From NCBI GenBank assembly GCA_003481005.1, contig QUKC01000012.1, positions 49,901 to 113,900 of the forward strand: a DNA stretch of 64,000 bases. The letters are read 5' to 3'. The notes under the pieces were generated by a model. That model was not told the DNA's origin. It did no database searches and saw only the letters and a program-made list of their open reading frames with translations. The DNA is from Firmicutes bacterium TM09-10 (GTDB lineage Bacteria > Bacillota > Clostridia > Lachnospirales > Lachnospiraceae). The position numbers and the translations under genes are program-made. Of the stretch, positions 34,073 through 44,146 are shown piece after piece. The first letter of the stretch is position 1, and each line of letters opens with the position of its first letter.

Positions 34073-35479
34073 TTACCCGATGCTGCCTTTCATTTCCAGA
34101 CGGATCAGATTGTTCATCTCGACCGCATATTCCAGCGGAAGCTCTTTCGAAACATTATCCGCAAAGCCGCTGACGATCATCGCTCTGGCATCTTCCTCGG
34201 AAAGTCCTCTGGACATCAGATAAAAGACTGCTTCGTCGCTGATCTTGCCGATCTGCGCCTCATGTCCGATATCCGCATCCTTTGTCCGGATATCCATTGC
34301 CGGAATCGTATCCGATCTGGAACGGTCATCCAGCATCAGGGACTCGCAGGAAACGGAGCTCTTGCTGTGCTTTGCCTGCTTTGTAACTACAACGCTGCTA
34401 CGGAACGTGCTCACGCCGCCGTCCTTGGAAATCGATCTCGTATTCATATAGGAAGAAGTGTTCGGAGCGCTGTGTACGACCTTCGCGCCGGTGTCCAGGT
34501 TCTGACCTTTGCCCGCAAAGGTAATGCCGGTAAATTCACTTCTCGCGCCTTCGCCAGCCAATAGGCTCGTCGGGTACAGATAGGAAACATGGGAACCAAA
34601 GGAACCGGATACCCATTCAATCGTGCCGCCCTCTTCTACCTTTGCCCGCTTGGTATTTAAGTTATACATGTTCTTCGACCAGTTCTCGATTGTCGAATAA
34701 CGCAGCTTCGCATTTTTGCCGACATACAGCTCTACACAGCCCGCATGAAGGTTTGCAACATTGTATTTCGGTGCGGAACAGCCTTCGATAAAGTGCAGAT
34801 ACGCGCCCTCTTCAACAATGATCAGTGTATGCTCAAACTGTCCTGCACCGGGCGCATTCAGTCTGAAATAGGACTGCAGTGGAATCTCCACATGCACACC
34901 TGCCGGAACATATACGAACGAACCGCCGGACCAGACCGCGCCGTGCAGTGCCGCAAACTTATGGTCTCTGGGCGGAACCAGCTTCATGAAATGGCTGTGC
35001 ACCAGATCGGCATATTCTCCGGTCAGCGCGCTTTCCATATCCGTGTATACAACGCCCTGTGCTGCAACCTCTTCGCGTACGTTGTGATAAACCAGCTCAG
35101 AATCGTACTGTGCGCCGACGCCCGCCAGGGAGGTACGCTCTGCATCCGGGATGCCCAGTGCTTCAAACGTATTTTTAATATCGGTCGGAACCTCGGACCA
35201 TTTCGCACTCATCTGCGTGTTGGGGCGTACATAGGTAACAATCTCGTCCATATTTAAGTCTTCGATGGACGGGCCCCAATCCGGCATCGTCATTTCATTA
35301 TATACTTTCAGGGCTTCCTGACGAAATTCGCGCATCCAGTCCGGATCGTGTTTTTCTTTCGAAATCTGATCCACGATTTCCGGTGTCAGTCCCTCTTTGA
35401 CCCGATATACATCTTTCTCTTCGTTTCGGATGTCATAGATGCTTCTGTTGACATCCTCCACATAAGTCTTTTCTTTCAT
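34073..35479 (-). CDS. sufB: Fe-S scaffold subunit SufB
   Basis: The 468-residue protein has typical SufB motifs: GVVYTDMESAL, WSGGSFVYVPAGVHVEIPLQSYF, FEHTLIIVEEGAYLHFIEGCSAP with the conserved Cys, and GHEAQIGKISDEAVFYLMSRGLSE. It is the site where nascent [4Fe-4S] clusters are assembled. It lies between sufC and sufD in the order sufCBDSU seen in Firmicutes. Confidence 0.97.
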   Translation of the reverse strand: MKEKTYVEDVNRSIYDIRNEEKDVYRVKEGLTPEIVDQISKEKHDPDWMREFRQEALKVYNEMTMPDWGPSIEDLNMDEIVTYVRPNTQMSAKWSEVPTDIKNTFEALGIPDAERTSLAGVGAQYDSELVYHNVREEVAAQGVVYTDMESALTGEYADLVHSHFMKLVPPRDHKFAALHGAVWSGGSFVYVPAGVHVEIPLQSYFRLNAPGAGQFEHTLIIVEEGAYLHFIEGCSAPKYNVANLHAGCVELYVGKNAKLRYSTIENWSKNMYNLNTKRAKVEEGGTIEWVSGSFGSHVSYLYPTSLLAGEGARSEFTGITFAGKGQNLDTGAKVVHSAPNTSSYMNTRSISKDGGVSTFRSSVVVTKQAKHSKSSVSCESLMLDDRSRSDTIPAMDIRTKDADIGHEAQIGKISDEAVFYLMSRGLSEEDARAMIVSGFADNVSKELPLEYAVEMNNLIRLEMKGSIG

Positions 35480-35503
35480 GGGATTCTCCTTCTTGGACGC
35501 TTC

Positions 35504-36256
35504 TTATTCCTGATGTCCGATATATTTTTCAAAACCGTTTTCGTTAATATCCTCCACAAGGCTGCTATCGCCGGACAGAATCATCTTTCCGTCTGCCAGC
35601 ACATGCGTCACATCCACATGCAAGGATTCCAGAATTCTCGTGCTGTGTGTAATTACCAGCAAGGAGCCCTGCTGATTCTTCTGGAACTCTTCGATTCCCT
35701 TGGATACGGTGCGGACTGCATCGACGTCCAGACCGGAATCGGTTTCATCCAGAATCGCCAGATCCGGTTTTAACATCAGAAGCTGCAAAATCTCCGCCTT
35801 TTTCTTTTCACCACCGGAGAAGCCAACATTTAAATCACGGTCTGCATAGGAATGATCCATCTGCAGTACGTCCATTGCTTTCTTTAATTCTTTGCGGAAC
35901 TCCCACGGACGGATTCTCTGTCCGGTGCGCTGTTCCAACGCATTTCTCAAAAAGTTCCCGAGGGTAATACCGGGAACCTCCAGCGGGTTCTGGAACGATA
36001 AAAACAGACCAGCCTTCGCACGCTTGTCTGTGGATTCCTCTGTAATATCCTGTCCCTTGAACCAGATCTGACCGTTTGTCAGCTGATATCTGGGGCTTCC
36101 CATCAGCGCATAACCCAGTGTGGATTTACCGGCACCGTTTGGGCCCATCAGGACATGTGTTTCTCCTCTGTTTATCTCAAGGTCAATGCCGTGAAGGATC
36201 TCTGTGTCCTCTACGTTGACTACTAAATTCTTTACCTGCAGCAGCTGTTCTGACAT
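35504..36256 (-). CDS. sufC: Fe-S assembly ATPase SufC
   Basis: The 250-residue ABC-type ATPase has Walker A GPNGAGKST (about residues 38-46), signature NVGFSGGEKKKAEILQ, Walker B LAILDETDSGLD and the H-loop VITHSTRIL. It drives conformational change of SufB-SufD. It is the first gene of the suf operon, about 85 bp downstream of the promoter. Confidence 0.97.
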   Translation of the reverse strand: MSEQLLQVKNLVVNVEDTEILHGIDLEINRGETHVLMGPNGAGKSTLGYALMGSPRYQLTNGQIWFKGQDITEESTDKRAKAGLFLSFQNPLEVPGITLGNFLRNALEQRTGQRIRPWEFRKELKKAMDVLQMDHSYADRDLNVGFSGGEKKKAEILQLLMLKPDLAILDETDSGLDVDAVRTVSKGIEEFQKNQQGSLLVITHSTRILESLHVDVTHVLADGKMILSGDSSLVEDINENGFEKYIGHQE

Positions 36257-36324
36257 AACTTCCTCCGTTCTTCACAGGTCTTTGTCTCTGTTTTTCGTCC
36301 CTGCGACTGTCTTCCTGGTTAACT

Positions 36325-36409
36325 CCTACTAACTTTGTAGGGTTTGCTGTAGATTATCATAATGGAATCTTTCCCAAAATGCAAGCATTAAATCCTACAA
36401 AATTACAGG
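36325..36409 (-). promoter_or_regulatory. suf operon promoter with two operator-like palindromes
   Basis: On the minus strand TTGCAT (36379-36384), 17 bases, TATGAT (36356-36361). Downstream of the -10 is CCTACAAAGTTAGTAGG (36325-36341). Upstream of the -35 is the related CCTGTAATTTTGTAGG (36394-36409). Their spacing around the promoter and their CCTAC...GTAGG form resemble sites of Rrf2-type Fe-S regulators such as IscR. No Rrf2 gene is visible in the window. Confidence 0.6.
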
Positions 36410-36438
36410 GATATCGGGCAACGGTTTGGCATTCCAGA

Positions 36439-36493
36439 CAAAAAGGTCGGGAAATGCGCTCCACAGACAGTCTGTGAGACATTTCCCGACCTT
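36439..36493 (-). terminator. Terminator of the pheST-queA series
   Basis: On the minus strand AAGGTCGGGAAATG...CATTTCCCGACCTT (36443-36493) closes a long stem with an inner CACAGAC/GTCTGTG, then TTTTTG. It follows queA by about 50 bp and precedes the suf promoter. Confidence 0.88.
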
Positions 36494-36543
36494 GCTTTTA
36501 ATACTTTTTATAGATAGGAATTCTTTACCGCGTTCGTAAAATC

Positions 36544-37614
36544 CTACTCTGCGCGCACCCCTTCTTTGTTCAGATCTGCGATAAACATAGCATCCCCAAA
36601 GGAGAAAAATCTGTATTTCTCCTTTACCGCCTCTTCATACGCCTTCAACACATGGTCTCTTCCGGCAAATGCGGATACGAGCATCACCAGTGTCGATTCC
36701 GGCAGATGGAAGTTTGTAATCAGCCCGTCCATCACCTTGAACTTGTAGCCCGGATAGATAAAGATATCCGTGTTGCCGCTGCAGGCTTTCATATGTCCGT
36801 CCGCTTCTACAGCGCTCTCTACAGTACGGCAGCTCGTCGTACCGACACAAATCACACGGTTTCCGGCTGCTTTGGCACGGTTGATTTTATCCGCCGCTTC
36901 CTGGGTCACCTGATAAAATTCTGTGTGCATATGGTGTTCCAGCACGTTGTCGACCTTGACCGGACGGAATGTGCCAAGTCCCACATGCAGCGTGACATAG
37001 GCAATATCCACACCCATCGCTTCTACCTGGGCAAGCAGTTCCTTTGTAAAATGCAGTCCTGCTGTCGGCGCAGCTGCAGAGCCTTCAAATTTTGCATATA
37101 CCGTCTGATAACGGTTTTTGTCCTGAAGCTTATGGGTAATATAGGGAGGCAGCGGCATTTCACCGAGGGAATCCAGCACCTCTTCCCAGATCCCATCATA
37201 AAAAAACTTCACCAGGCGATTTCCATCTTCCTCCACATCCAGAATCTCTGCACGCAGACGTCCGTCGCCAAAGACGACCTTTGCACCGGGGCGCAGCTTT
37301 TTGCCGGGCTTTACGAGGGTTTCCCAGACATCGTTTTCCATCCGCTTTAACAACAGGATTTCTACAGCGGCTCCTGTATCCTCCTTCGCACCAAGCAGAC
37401 GCGCCGGAATGACCTTCGTGTTGTTTAAAACCAGACAGTCACCCGGTTTTAAGAACGAACAGATCTCTTTAAAAATATGATGAGAGGTCGCCCCCGTCTG
37501 TCTGTCCATAACAAGCAGGCGGGACGCGCTCCGATCCTCCAGCGGATCCTGTGCGATCAGTTCCTTCGGGAGGTCAAAATAATAATCAGAAGTTTTTAAG
37601 CCTTCCATTTCCAT
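36544..37614 (-). CDS. queA: tRNA preQ1(34) S-adenosylmethionine ribosyltransferase-isomerase
   Basis: The 356-residue protein transfers the ribosyl moiety of SAM to preQ1 in tRNA to give epoxyqueuosine. Motifs: [19 protein letters not shown] at the start, [42 protein letters not shown] and the C-terminal [17 protein letters not shown]. The start at 37614 shares its first base with the stop of the M18 peptidase gene (TAATG); an ATG two codons later is the alternative. Confidence 0.96.
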   Translation of the reverse strand: MEMEGLKTSDYYFDLPKELIAQDPLEDRSASRLLVMDRQTGATSHHIFKEICSFLKPGDCLVLNNTKVIPARLLGAKEDTGAAVEILLLKRMENDVWETLVKPGKKLRPGAKVVFGDGRLRAEILDVEEDGNRLVKFFYDGIWEEVLDSLGEMPLPPYITHKLQDKNRYQTVYAKFEGSAAAPTAGLHFTKELLAQVEAMGVDIAYVTLHVGLGTFRPVKVDNVLEHHMHTEFYQVTQEAADKINRAKAAGNRVICVGTTSCRTVESAVEADGHMKACSGNTDIFIYPGYKFKVMDGLITNFHLPESTLVMLVSAFAGRDHVLKAYEEAVKEKYRFFSFGDAMFIADLNKEGVRAE

Positions 37615-38999
37615 TACAGGCACGCTTTCTCCAAAAATGCAACATAGCCGCATTTTGTCTCATAAATATCTGCCTTGCTGGTAGCTTCCCACGGTGCATG
37701 CATGGAAAGAACTGCAACACCGCAGTCGATTACGTTCATGCCGTACAAAGCCAGAATGTAAGCAATTGTTCCGCCGCCGCCGACATCGATCTTGCCAAGC
37801 TCAGCGGTCTGGAATGCAACACCGGACTCCTCCATGATCGCACGGATATGTGCAACGTATTCTGCGTTTGCATCATTGGAGCCGGATTTTCCGCGGGCAC
37901 CTGTAAATTTATTGAACACCATGCCGCGTCCGAAGAACGCTGCGTTTTTCTTTTCAAAAGCAGACGCATAAGAGGGATCAAATGCTGCGCTTACATCAGA
38001 AGAAAGCATATCAGAGGCTGCCAGACATCTTCTGACATTTAATTCACTGTATTCGCCGACAAGATTTAACACCTCTGCAACGGTATTTTCGAAGAAACGG
38101 GACTGCATGCCGGTTGCGCCGACGCTGCCGATCTCTTCTTTATCTACCAGGATGCAGCATGCGGTGCGCTCCGTCTGACCAATTTCCAGCATCGCTGCCA
38201 GAGAAGTAAATGTGCATACTCTGTCGTCCTGACCATAACCAAGCACCATGCTTCTGTCCAGGCCTGCTTCTCTTGCCTTGCCGGCCGGTACAACTTCCAG
38301 CTCTGCAGACAGGAAATCCTCTTCCTCAATGCCATACTGCTCCGCCAGAAGCTTCATCACGCCAGCCTTTACCGCCTCTTTTTCTTCGCCTGCCAGCGGT
38401 CTGCTGCCGAAGATTAAGTCAAGCGCTTCGCCCTCGATGACCTTGGAAGCCTTCTTTTCCATCTGCTCTGCAGACAGGTGGATCAGCAGATCAGAAATGA
38501 AGAATACCGGATCGTCTTCGTTTTCACCGATATTGATCTCTACGATGGAGCCGTCCTTCTTTGCAACGACGCCGTGCAGTGCCAGAGGCAGGGTTACCCA
38601 TTGATATTTCTTGATACCGCCGTAATAATGAGTATCCAGGAGGGCAAAATCGGAATCCTCATACAGAGGGTTCTGCTTGATGTCCAGTCTGGGGGAATCG
38701 ATATGTGCACCCAGAATGTTTAAGCCTTCGGTCATCGGCTTTGTTCCGATCTGGAACATCACAACCGTCTTGTTCATCCATACCGCATATACCTTGTCGC
38801 CTGCAGAAAGCTTCTTGCCCTCTTTCATCAATTCGGGCAGTTCGCGGTATCCTGCCGCTTCAATCTGGTTTACAATCGTATCGACACATTCCCGCTCTGT
38901 TTTACCGTTGTCAAGAAAATCCATATAGTCTTTTGCCAGCGCATCTACCTTTGCGCTTTTGGCTTCGTCATAGCCTTTCCAAGCATTTTTGCGTTCCAT
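37614..38999 (-). CDS. M18 family zinc aminopeptidase
   Basis: The 461-residue M18 protein has metal ligands in [11 protein letters not shown] (about residue 98), the Asp in [10 protein letters not shown], Glu-Glu in [14 protein letters not shown] and the final His in [15 protein letters not shown]. These form the two-zinc site of dodecameric M18 aminopeptidases (ApeA/ApeB-like), which remove N-terminal acidic or neutral residues from peptides in the cytoplasm. It is coupled by TAATG junctions to the genes on both sides. Confidence 0.92.
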   Translation of the reverse strand: MERKNAWKGYDEAKSAKVDALAKDYMDFLDNGKTERECVDTIVNQIEAAGYRELPELMKEGKKLSAGDKVYAVWMNKTVVMFQIGTKPMTEGLNILGAHIDSPRLDIKQNPLYEDSDFALLDTHYYGGIKKYQWVTLPLALHGVVAKKDGSIVEINIGENEDDPVFFISDLLIHLSAEQMEKKASKVIEGEALDLIFGSRPLAGEEKEAVKAGVMKLLAEQYGIEEEDFLSAELEVVPAGKAREAGLDRSMVLGYGQDDRVCTFTSLAAMLEIGQTERTACCILVDKEEIGSVGATGMQSRFFENTVAEVLNLVGEYSELNVRRCLAASDMLSSDVSAAFDPSYASAFEKKNAAFFGRGMVFNKFTGARGKSGSNDANAEYVAHIRAIMEESGVAFQTAELGKIDVGGGGTIAYILALYGMNVIDCGVAVLSMHAPWEATSKADIYETKCGYVAFLEKACL

Positions 39000-39280
39000 T
39001 ATTTCTTTATCTCCTTACGTTTGTTCTTGTTACCGAGCACCGAGGCTACCAGCCTCTTGGCACGCGGCACTTCCTCATCGTGAATCCGGAAGGTGCAAAG
39101 AGCCTTTTCCCCGACTCCAAACAGTTTTGAAAAAAATCCCTGCTTTTCGAAACGGCAGGAATAGGAAATCCGGTTTGCCAGAAGGATTCTCTCGATCTGC
39201 TCCTTTGTCCCCATATCGTATACCTTGCAGAAATCCACTTCATTATTCACCGTTCCGAGCGCGGTCGTTTTTTTCTCCAT
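38999..39280 (-). CDS. Small conserved protein of unknown function (93 aa)
   Basis: The product starts MEKKTTALGTVNNEVDFCKV and ends in a Lys/Arg-rich tail. The middle reads EQIERILLANRISYSCRFEKQG, reminiscent of small DUF2007-like signal-transducing proteins that judge one of two aligned inputs, but I am not certain. The start at 39280 has GGGAGG five bases upstream. Upstream, a 9-bp-stem hairpin GCAGAGCCC/GGGCTCTGC (39309-39348) separates it from pheT; it lacks a T tract and may be a processing site or weak attenuator. Confidence 0.6.
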   Translation of the reverse strand: MEKKTTALGTVNNEVDFCKVYDMGTKEQIERILLANRISYSCRFEKQGFFSKLFGVGEKALCTFRIHDEEVPRAKRLVASVLGNKNKRKEIKK

Positions 39281-39361
39281 ATATTCCTCCCTGTCCGATG
39301 TTCCATACGCAGAGCCCTTTTTGCTGCAAAACGGCATCAGGGCTCTGCTTACGTCCTTTTA

Positions 39362-41782
39362 TTACTGTCTTAATTCAATGCCAAGCTGTTCCAGACCATT
39401 TAAGATCTTCTTCATTGCCGCTGTGATTTCTGCATCCTCCAGCGTCTTATCCTTTGCACGGAAGGTCAGGGTATAAGCGATGGACTTATAGCCTTCCTTG
39501 ATCTGTGTGCCCTCGTAAATATCAAATAACGAGTAGCTTTCCAGAATCTTGCCGCCGCGCTGTGCCAGAATCTTTTCAATCTGACCTACCAGAACGGTTC
39601 TCGGTACAACCATACTGATATCTCTGGTCACTGCAGGATATTTTGCGATGCCCTCGTACTTGCGGTCGAAGGATGCAAAGCCGTCCACTGCAGGCATATC
39701 CAAAACTGCCACATAGGTTCTCTGACCGATGCCGTAGTTTGCCATTACCTTCGGATGTACTTCACCGAGATAGCCGATTACGGTTCCATCATAAACAACG
39801 TTTGCCTGACGGCCGGGATGCAGCCACGGCTTCTGTGCGTTCGGATCGTACTCCGCTTTCTTCTTCATACCGATGTGCTCCAGAAACTCTTCGATAACAC
39901 CCTTCATCGTGAAGAAGTCGCCTTCTCCGTAAAAACCGAGTGTAAACTGCATGCGCTCGTCCGGAAGCTCTGTCAGAGGCAGCGCCTTTGGCAGATAAAT
40001 GTTGCCAATCTCATATAAGCGGACGTCCTTGTTTCTGCGGTTATAGTTGGTTGCAAGGCTTGTCAGCATGCCGTTTAACGAAGTGGTACGCATGATGGAA
40101 TAATCCTCGCCCAGAGGGTTTAAGATCGTTACAGTCTTGCGCAGCTTACTGTCTGCCGGGATCAGCAGCTTATCGAATACCTTCGGGCTTTCGAACGAAT
40201 AAGACATACCCTGGGAGAAGCCGCAGTATTCTGCGATATCCCTTGCTTTCTGTTCAATTCTTTCTTCGAAGGAAAGCTTACCGGTTGTCGCTTCGCCGGA
40301 GGGCAGGGTGGTCGGGATCTTGTCATAGCCGTAGAAACGTGCTACTTCTTCTGCGATATCGGCAAAGCCTTCCAGATCCTGACGGAACGAGGGAACAACA
40401 ATTTCGTTGGCAACTTCGTCATATGCAAGCTCGATGCGTCCGAAGTACTCCAGCATCTGCTCTTTTGTGATATCTGTTCCGAGGAAACGGTTGATCTTTT
40501 CGGGCTCAAACGGGATTCTGCGCAGGGGCTTGATCGGCTCGCATACATCTACCATGCCGCCTACTACCTCGCCGCAGCCCAGCTCTTCGATCAGCTGGCA
40601 CGCTCTGTCGATTGCTGCTTCTGCATTGACCGGATCCAGACCTTTTTCGAAAATACCGGAAGCCTCGGTACGCATACCGATTCTTTTTGCGGATTTCCGG
40701 ATGTTGGGACCGTTGAATGTTGCAGCCTCGAATAAAACGGTGTGCACATCGTCTGTGATCTTGCTGTTTTCGCCGCCCATAATACCAGCGATGCCGACTT
40801 CTTTTTCCGCGTCGCAGATCATCAGAACCTGATTGTCCAGCTTGCGGATCTGACCATCCAGCGTCTCGAACTCATCTCCGTCCTTTGCACGGCGGACGAT
40901 GATCTTATGTCCTGCGATCGTGTCCAGATCATATGCATGCATCGGCTGTCCGTACTCTGCCATAACGTAGTTCGTGATGTCTACCAGGTTATTGATTGGC
41001 CGGATACCTGCTGCAGCCAGACGTCTCTGCATCCACTTCGGGCTCGGAGCGATTTTGATATTTTTGCAGACCCTTGCGCAGTAACGGGTGCACAGATCGG
41101 TATCCTGTACTTCTACGTCCACATAATCGTGTACATTTTCGCCGTTTTCGTGTACTTCCACAACCGGGGGAATGAACGGCTTTCTGAAAGTTGCAGCCGC
41201 CTCTCTTGCGATGCCTAAAATGCTGTAACAGTCTACACGGTTGCTGGTGATTTCATATTCAAATACGGTGTCATGCAGACCGAGTGCCTCTACTGCGTCT
41301 GTACCGACTTCTACATCGTCGTCGAAAATGTAAATACCGTTCTCCGGTGCTTCCGGATACATGTCGCGGCTGCTGCCCAGCTCCTCGATGGAGCACATCA
41401 TACCGTCGGACTCAATGCCTCTTAACTTGCCGGCCTTAATCTTAATGCCATCCTCCGGCAACGGACTGCCGTCATGACCGCCTGCAACCTTACCGCCGTC
41501 TAAAACAACCGGAACCTTGTCGCCTTCTTTTACATTAGGTGCGCCGGTTACGATCTGAATCGTACGGTCACCTACGTTAACCTGGCAGATAATCAGTTTG
41601 TCTGCATCGGGATGCTTTTCGATCTTCTCAATCTGTCCGATTACGATCTTTTCCAGGTTTTTATCCATGCGCTCATAGCCTTCTACCTTGGTGCCGGTCA
41701 GCGTCATGGCGTCAAAATACTCCTGATCGGTGCAGGAAAGGTCGGGCACATATGCTTTAATCCATGATAATGCTGTATTCAT
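39362..41782 (-). CDS. pheT: Phenylalanine--tRNA ligase beta subunit
   Basis: The 806-residue subunit contains the N-terminal tRNA-binding (EMAP/OB) domain (about residues 40-150, VIGQIEKIEKHPDADKLIICQVN), the B3/B4 editing domain (about 210-370), B5 (about 405-470), the catalytic-like core and the C-terminal ferredoxin-fold anticodon-binding domain (about 713-805). It is complete and of the bacterial long type. It follows pheS by 20 bp; both are under the T-box. Confidence 0.97.
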   Translation of the reverse strand: MNTALSWIKAYVPDLSCTDQEYFDAMTLTGTKVEGYERMDKNLEKIVIGQIEKIEKHPDADKLIICQVNVGDRTIQIVTGAPNVKEGDKVPVVLDGGKVAGGHDGSPLPEDGIKIKAGKLRGIESDGMMCSIEELGSSRDMYPEAPENGIYIFDDDVEVGTDAVEALGLHDTVFEYEITSNRVDCYSILGIAREAAATFRKPFIPPVVEVHENGENVHDYVDVEVQDTDLCTRYCARVCKNIKIAPSPKWMQRRLAAAGIRPINNLVDITNYVMAEYGQPMHAYDLDTIAGHKIIVRRAKDGDEFETLDGQIRKLDNQVLMICDAEKEVGIAGIMGGENSKITDDVHTVLFEAATFNGPNIRKSAKRIGMRTEASGIFEKGLDPVNAEAAIDRACQLIEELGCGEVVGGMVDVCEPIKPLRRIPFEPEKINRFLGTDITKEQMLEYFGRIELAYDEVANEIVVPSFRQDLEGFADIAEEVARFYGYDKIPTTLPSGEATTGKLSFEERIEQKARDIAEYCGFSQGMSYSFESPKVFDKLLIPADSKLRKTVTILNPLGEDYSIMRTTSLNGMLTSLATNYNRRNKDVRLYEIGNIYLPKALPLTELPDERMQFTLGFYGEGDFFTMKGVIEEFLEHIGMKKKAEYDPNAQKPWLHPGRQANVVYDGTVIGYLGEVHPKVMANYGIGQRTYVAVLDMPAVDGFASFDRKYEGIAKYPAVTRDISMVVPRTVLVGQIEKILAQRGGKILESYSLFDIYEGTQIKEGYKSIAYTLTFRAKDKTLEDAEITAAMKKILNGLEQLGIELRQ

Positions 41783-41802
41783 CTTCCTCTTTCTCCTTCC
41801 CG

Positions 41803-42822
41803 TTAAAACTGCTTTAAGAATCTGATGTCATTTTCATAAAGCAGACGCATATCGTCGATTTCGTATTTCAGAAGGGCGATACGCTCCAGACCTACGCCGA
41901 ATGCAAAGCCGGAGTATTCTTCCGGATCGATATTGCACATCTTGAGTACCTTGGGATGTACCATACCGCAGCCCAGGATTTCAATCCAACCGGAGCCCTT
42001 ACAGAACCGGCAGCCCTTACCGCCGCACTTAAAGCAGCTGACATCTACTTCCGCACTGGGCTCTGTAAACGGGAAATGATGGGGACGGAATTTTACTTTG
42101 GTATCTTCGCCGAACAGCTCTTTTGCAAACTCTGCAAGCGTGCCCTTTAAATCGGCAAATGTAATATTCTTATCGATAACCAGACCTTCGATCTGATGAA
42201 AGGACGGAGAATGGGTTGCATCCACTTCGTCGGAACGGAATACTCTGCCGGGCGCGATCATACGGATCGGCAGCTTGCCCTGTTCCATGGTACGAACCTG
42301 AACCGGAGAGGTCTGGGTACGCAGAACGATTTCCTCATTGATATAGAAGGTATCCTGCTCGTCTCTTGCCGGATGGTCCTTCGGGATATTCAGCGCTTCG
42401 AAGTTGTAGTAGTCCTTCTCGACTTCGGGACCGCGAACCACTTCGTAGCCCATGCCAACGAAAATTCTCTCTACCTCTTCCAGAGCGATCGTATTGGGAT
42501 GACGATGTCCAACGGAATTTTTCTTTGCAGGCAGGGTAACGTCAATCACCTCATTCTTTAAACGAGCTTCCATTACACGGTCTTCCAGCTTTGCTTTTTC
42601 CGTTTCCAGCGCTGTTTCAATTTCAGCGCGCACTTCATTGACCATCTGTCCAACCTTCGGACGTTCTTCCGGCGCAACCTCCTTCATGCTCTTTAACAGC
42701 TCGGTCAGGGCGCCCTTTTTACCCAGTGCGCTGACTCTTACCTCGTTGAGCTTATCCAGGTTCTCGGAGGCGTCGATCTGTTTCAAAATCTCTTCTCTGA
42801 TTTTTGCCAGTTTCTCTTTCAC
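41803..42822 (-). CDS. pheS: Phenylalanine--tRNA ligase alpha subunit
   Basis: The 339-residue catalytic subunit has an N-terminal coiled coil (about 1-85) and class II motifs: motif 1 around [22 protein letters not shown], motif 2 [26 protein letters not shown], and motif 3 [20 protein letters not shown]. The start is GTG at 42822, eight bases after AAAGGAG. Cys residues in [15 protein letters not shown] form a small zinc-like motif seen in many Firmicutes PheS proteins. Confidence 0.97.
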   Translation of the reverse strand: MKEKLAKIREEILKQIDASENLDKLNEVRVSALGKKGALTELLKSMKEVAPEERPKVGQMVNEVRAEIETALETEKAKLEDRVMEARLKNEVIDVTLPAKKNSVGHRHPNTIALEEVERIFVGMGYEVVRGPEVEKDYYNFEALNIPKDHPARDEQDTFYINEEIVLRTQTSPVQVRTMEQGKLPIRMIAPGRVFRSDEVDATHSPSFHQIEGLVIDKNITFADLKGTLAEFAKELFGEDTKVKFRPHHFPFTEPSAEVDVSCFKCGGKGCRFCKGSGWIEILGCGMVHPKVLKMCNIDPEEYSGFAFGVGLERIALLKYEIDDMRLLYENDIRFLKQF

Positions 42823-42965
42823 AGCAAACTCCTTTCTGTCAGATAGCCGTTTTTCTTCTGTGCGGCCTTCTACTTTCCCGGGACCTTCCTTTGATTATTG
42901 TAAACAGCAAAACTGCCCTGCAATTTTTACTGTCATGCCCAATAGAATCCTTTCTATTAGCTGAA

Positions 42966-43232
42966 TAAAAAGAAAGCCCCTGGTTTAATAAACCAGGGAC
43001 GAAAAAATTCCGCGGTACCACCCTTGTTCCCGCCATCGGCAGGCACTCATTGCAGACGTAACGTGTCCTGTGCGTTCCGACCTACCCAAAAGCACTGACA
43101 GCAGGCTCTCTTCAGCCGAACAGCTCCGGTGGGAAATTCGTATCCGATCCTGTTGGAAAAGCTCTCAGCCACTGGCTTCTCCTCTCTGCCGGTACAGGAA
43201 ATACTACTGACACCTTCATCGCCTTTACGCCT
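42966..43232 (-). promoter_or_regulatory. Phe-type T-box leader of pheST
   Basis: On the minus strand the leader contains the AG-rich stem I features, a candidate Phe specifier TTC/TTT in GAATTTCCCACC (about 43128-43139), and the invariant T-box sequence AAGGGTGGTACCGCG (43011-43025). It ends in the terminator CCCTGGTTT/AAACCAGGG (42978-42998) with a T-rich tract. Uncharged tRNA-Phe should stabilise the antiterminator and turn on pheST. Translated frames here are not genes. Confidence 0.95.
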
Positions 43233-43233
43233 T

Positions 43234-43262
43234 ATTGTAAAAAATCCATCCCGAAAAGTCAA
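43234..43262 (-). promoter_or_regulatory. Promoter of the T-box/pheST unit
   Basis: On the minus strand TTGACT (43257-43262), 17 bases, TACAAT (43234-43239). The -35 box lies directly after the stop codon of the upstream membrane protein gene. Confidence 0.8.
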
Positions 43263-43264
43263 TA

Positions 43265-44089
43265 CTATTTCTCGAGAATCTCTCTTCGAAACGGAACAGC
43301 AAACCGGTTGATGTGTGCCCCGACTAACAGCAGATACATACAAAAATACAACCACATCATCACGACGATGATTGTAGAAAGGCTTCCGTATACGCCGAAA
43401 TCATTGAACTGCTCTATGTATACCGAAAATCCCCAGGAAAACAGGTTCCAGCTTATCGCCGTAAACAATGCACCGGGAAACTGCTTCGTCAGTTTCAGCT
43501 TCACATTTGGCACATAGGCATAGATCACCATAAACACCAGCGTCAGGATGCCCCAGGAAAACAGCGGTTTAAAATGCATCGCTACGGACATCAGATGATC
43601 CAGTATCGGGATCCTGTCGTTTAAAAGACGTACCAGCGTTGTTCCAAATACCATGAAAACGAGAGAGAGCAAAAGGACGATCAACAACAGAATCGTATAA
43701 AAAGATGCCAAAATCCGCTGCACAAAATAGTTACGATCCTCCACAACGCCGTTCATCGCATTTAAGCCGCGCATGATGGACAGCATGCCTTTGCTTGCCG
43801 ACCATACAGTTACGATCGCCGCGATGCTCGTAACGCCAACGGTGCTGTTATAGAGCGACTCGATCAGGCTGCTCATCATCGGCACAATCGGCGATGGCAT
43901 GACCTCTGACACCGCCTTTAACAGGTCGGATTTCTGCAGCGTCGTCAAGGGCAGCAGGGAACACAATAAAATAATAATCGGAATGATCGACAAAAACATA
44001 AAGTATGCAGAGCTTGATGCAAATGCATTGACATTTGATTTTGACATATGCCTGCCAAACCCTGTAATCAGCCGGATTTTCTTTTTCAT
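43265..44089 (-). CDS. YihY/BrkB family membrane protein
   Basis: The 274-residue protein has about six hydrophobic helices. The characteristic start is NAFASSSAYFMFLSIIPIIILLCSLLP. VTVWSASKGMLSIMRGLN is in the middle and FGVYGSLSTIIVVMMWLYFCMYLLLVGA near the end. The family was once called ribonuclease BN by mistake; its true function (possibly transport or envelope integrity) is not settled. The start at 44089 has AAAGGA upstream; an ATG ten codons earlier has no ribosome site. Confidence 0.88.
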   Translation of the reverse strand: MKKKIRLITGFGRHMSKSNVNAFASSSAYFMFLSIIPIIILLCSLLPLTTLQKSDLLKAVSEVMPSPIVPMMSSLIESLYNSTVGVTSIAAIVTVWSASKGMLSIMRGLNAMNGVVEDRNYFVQRILASFYTILLLIVLLLSLVFMVFGTTLVRLLNDRIPILDHLMSVAMHFKPLFSWGILTLVFMVIYAYVPNVKLKLTKQFPGALFTAISWNLFSWGFSVYIEQFNDFGVYGSLSTIIVVMMWLYFCMYLLLVGAHINRFAVPFRREILEK

Positions 44090-44146
44090 AAACAGATCTT
44101 TTCCTTTCCGGTTTTTCATTTTGCGGTGCGTTGCTGCGTGGACTTT

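Noticed and set aside
43047..43355. A 102-codon minus-strand frame across the end of the YihY gene and the pheST leader
   Set aside because: It overlaps the T-box stem I and the promoter; the conserved T-box sequence explains this region and the frame has no family features.
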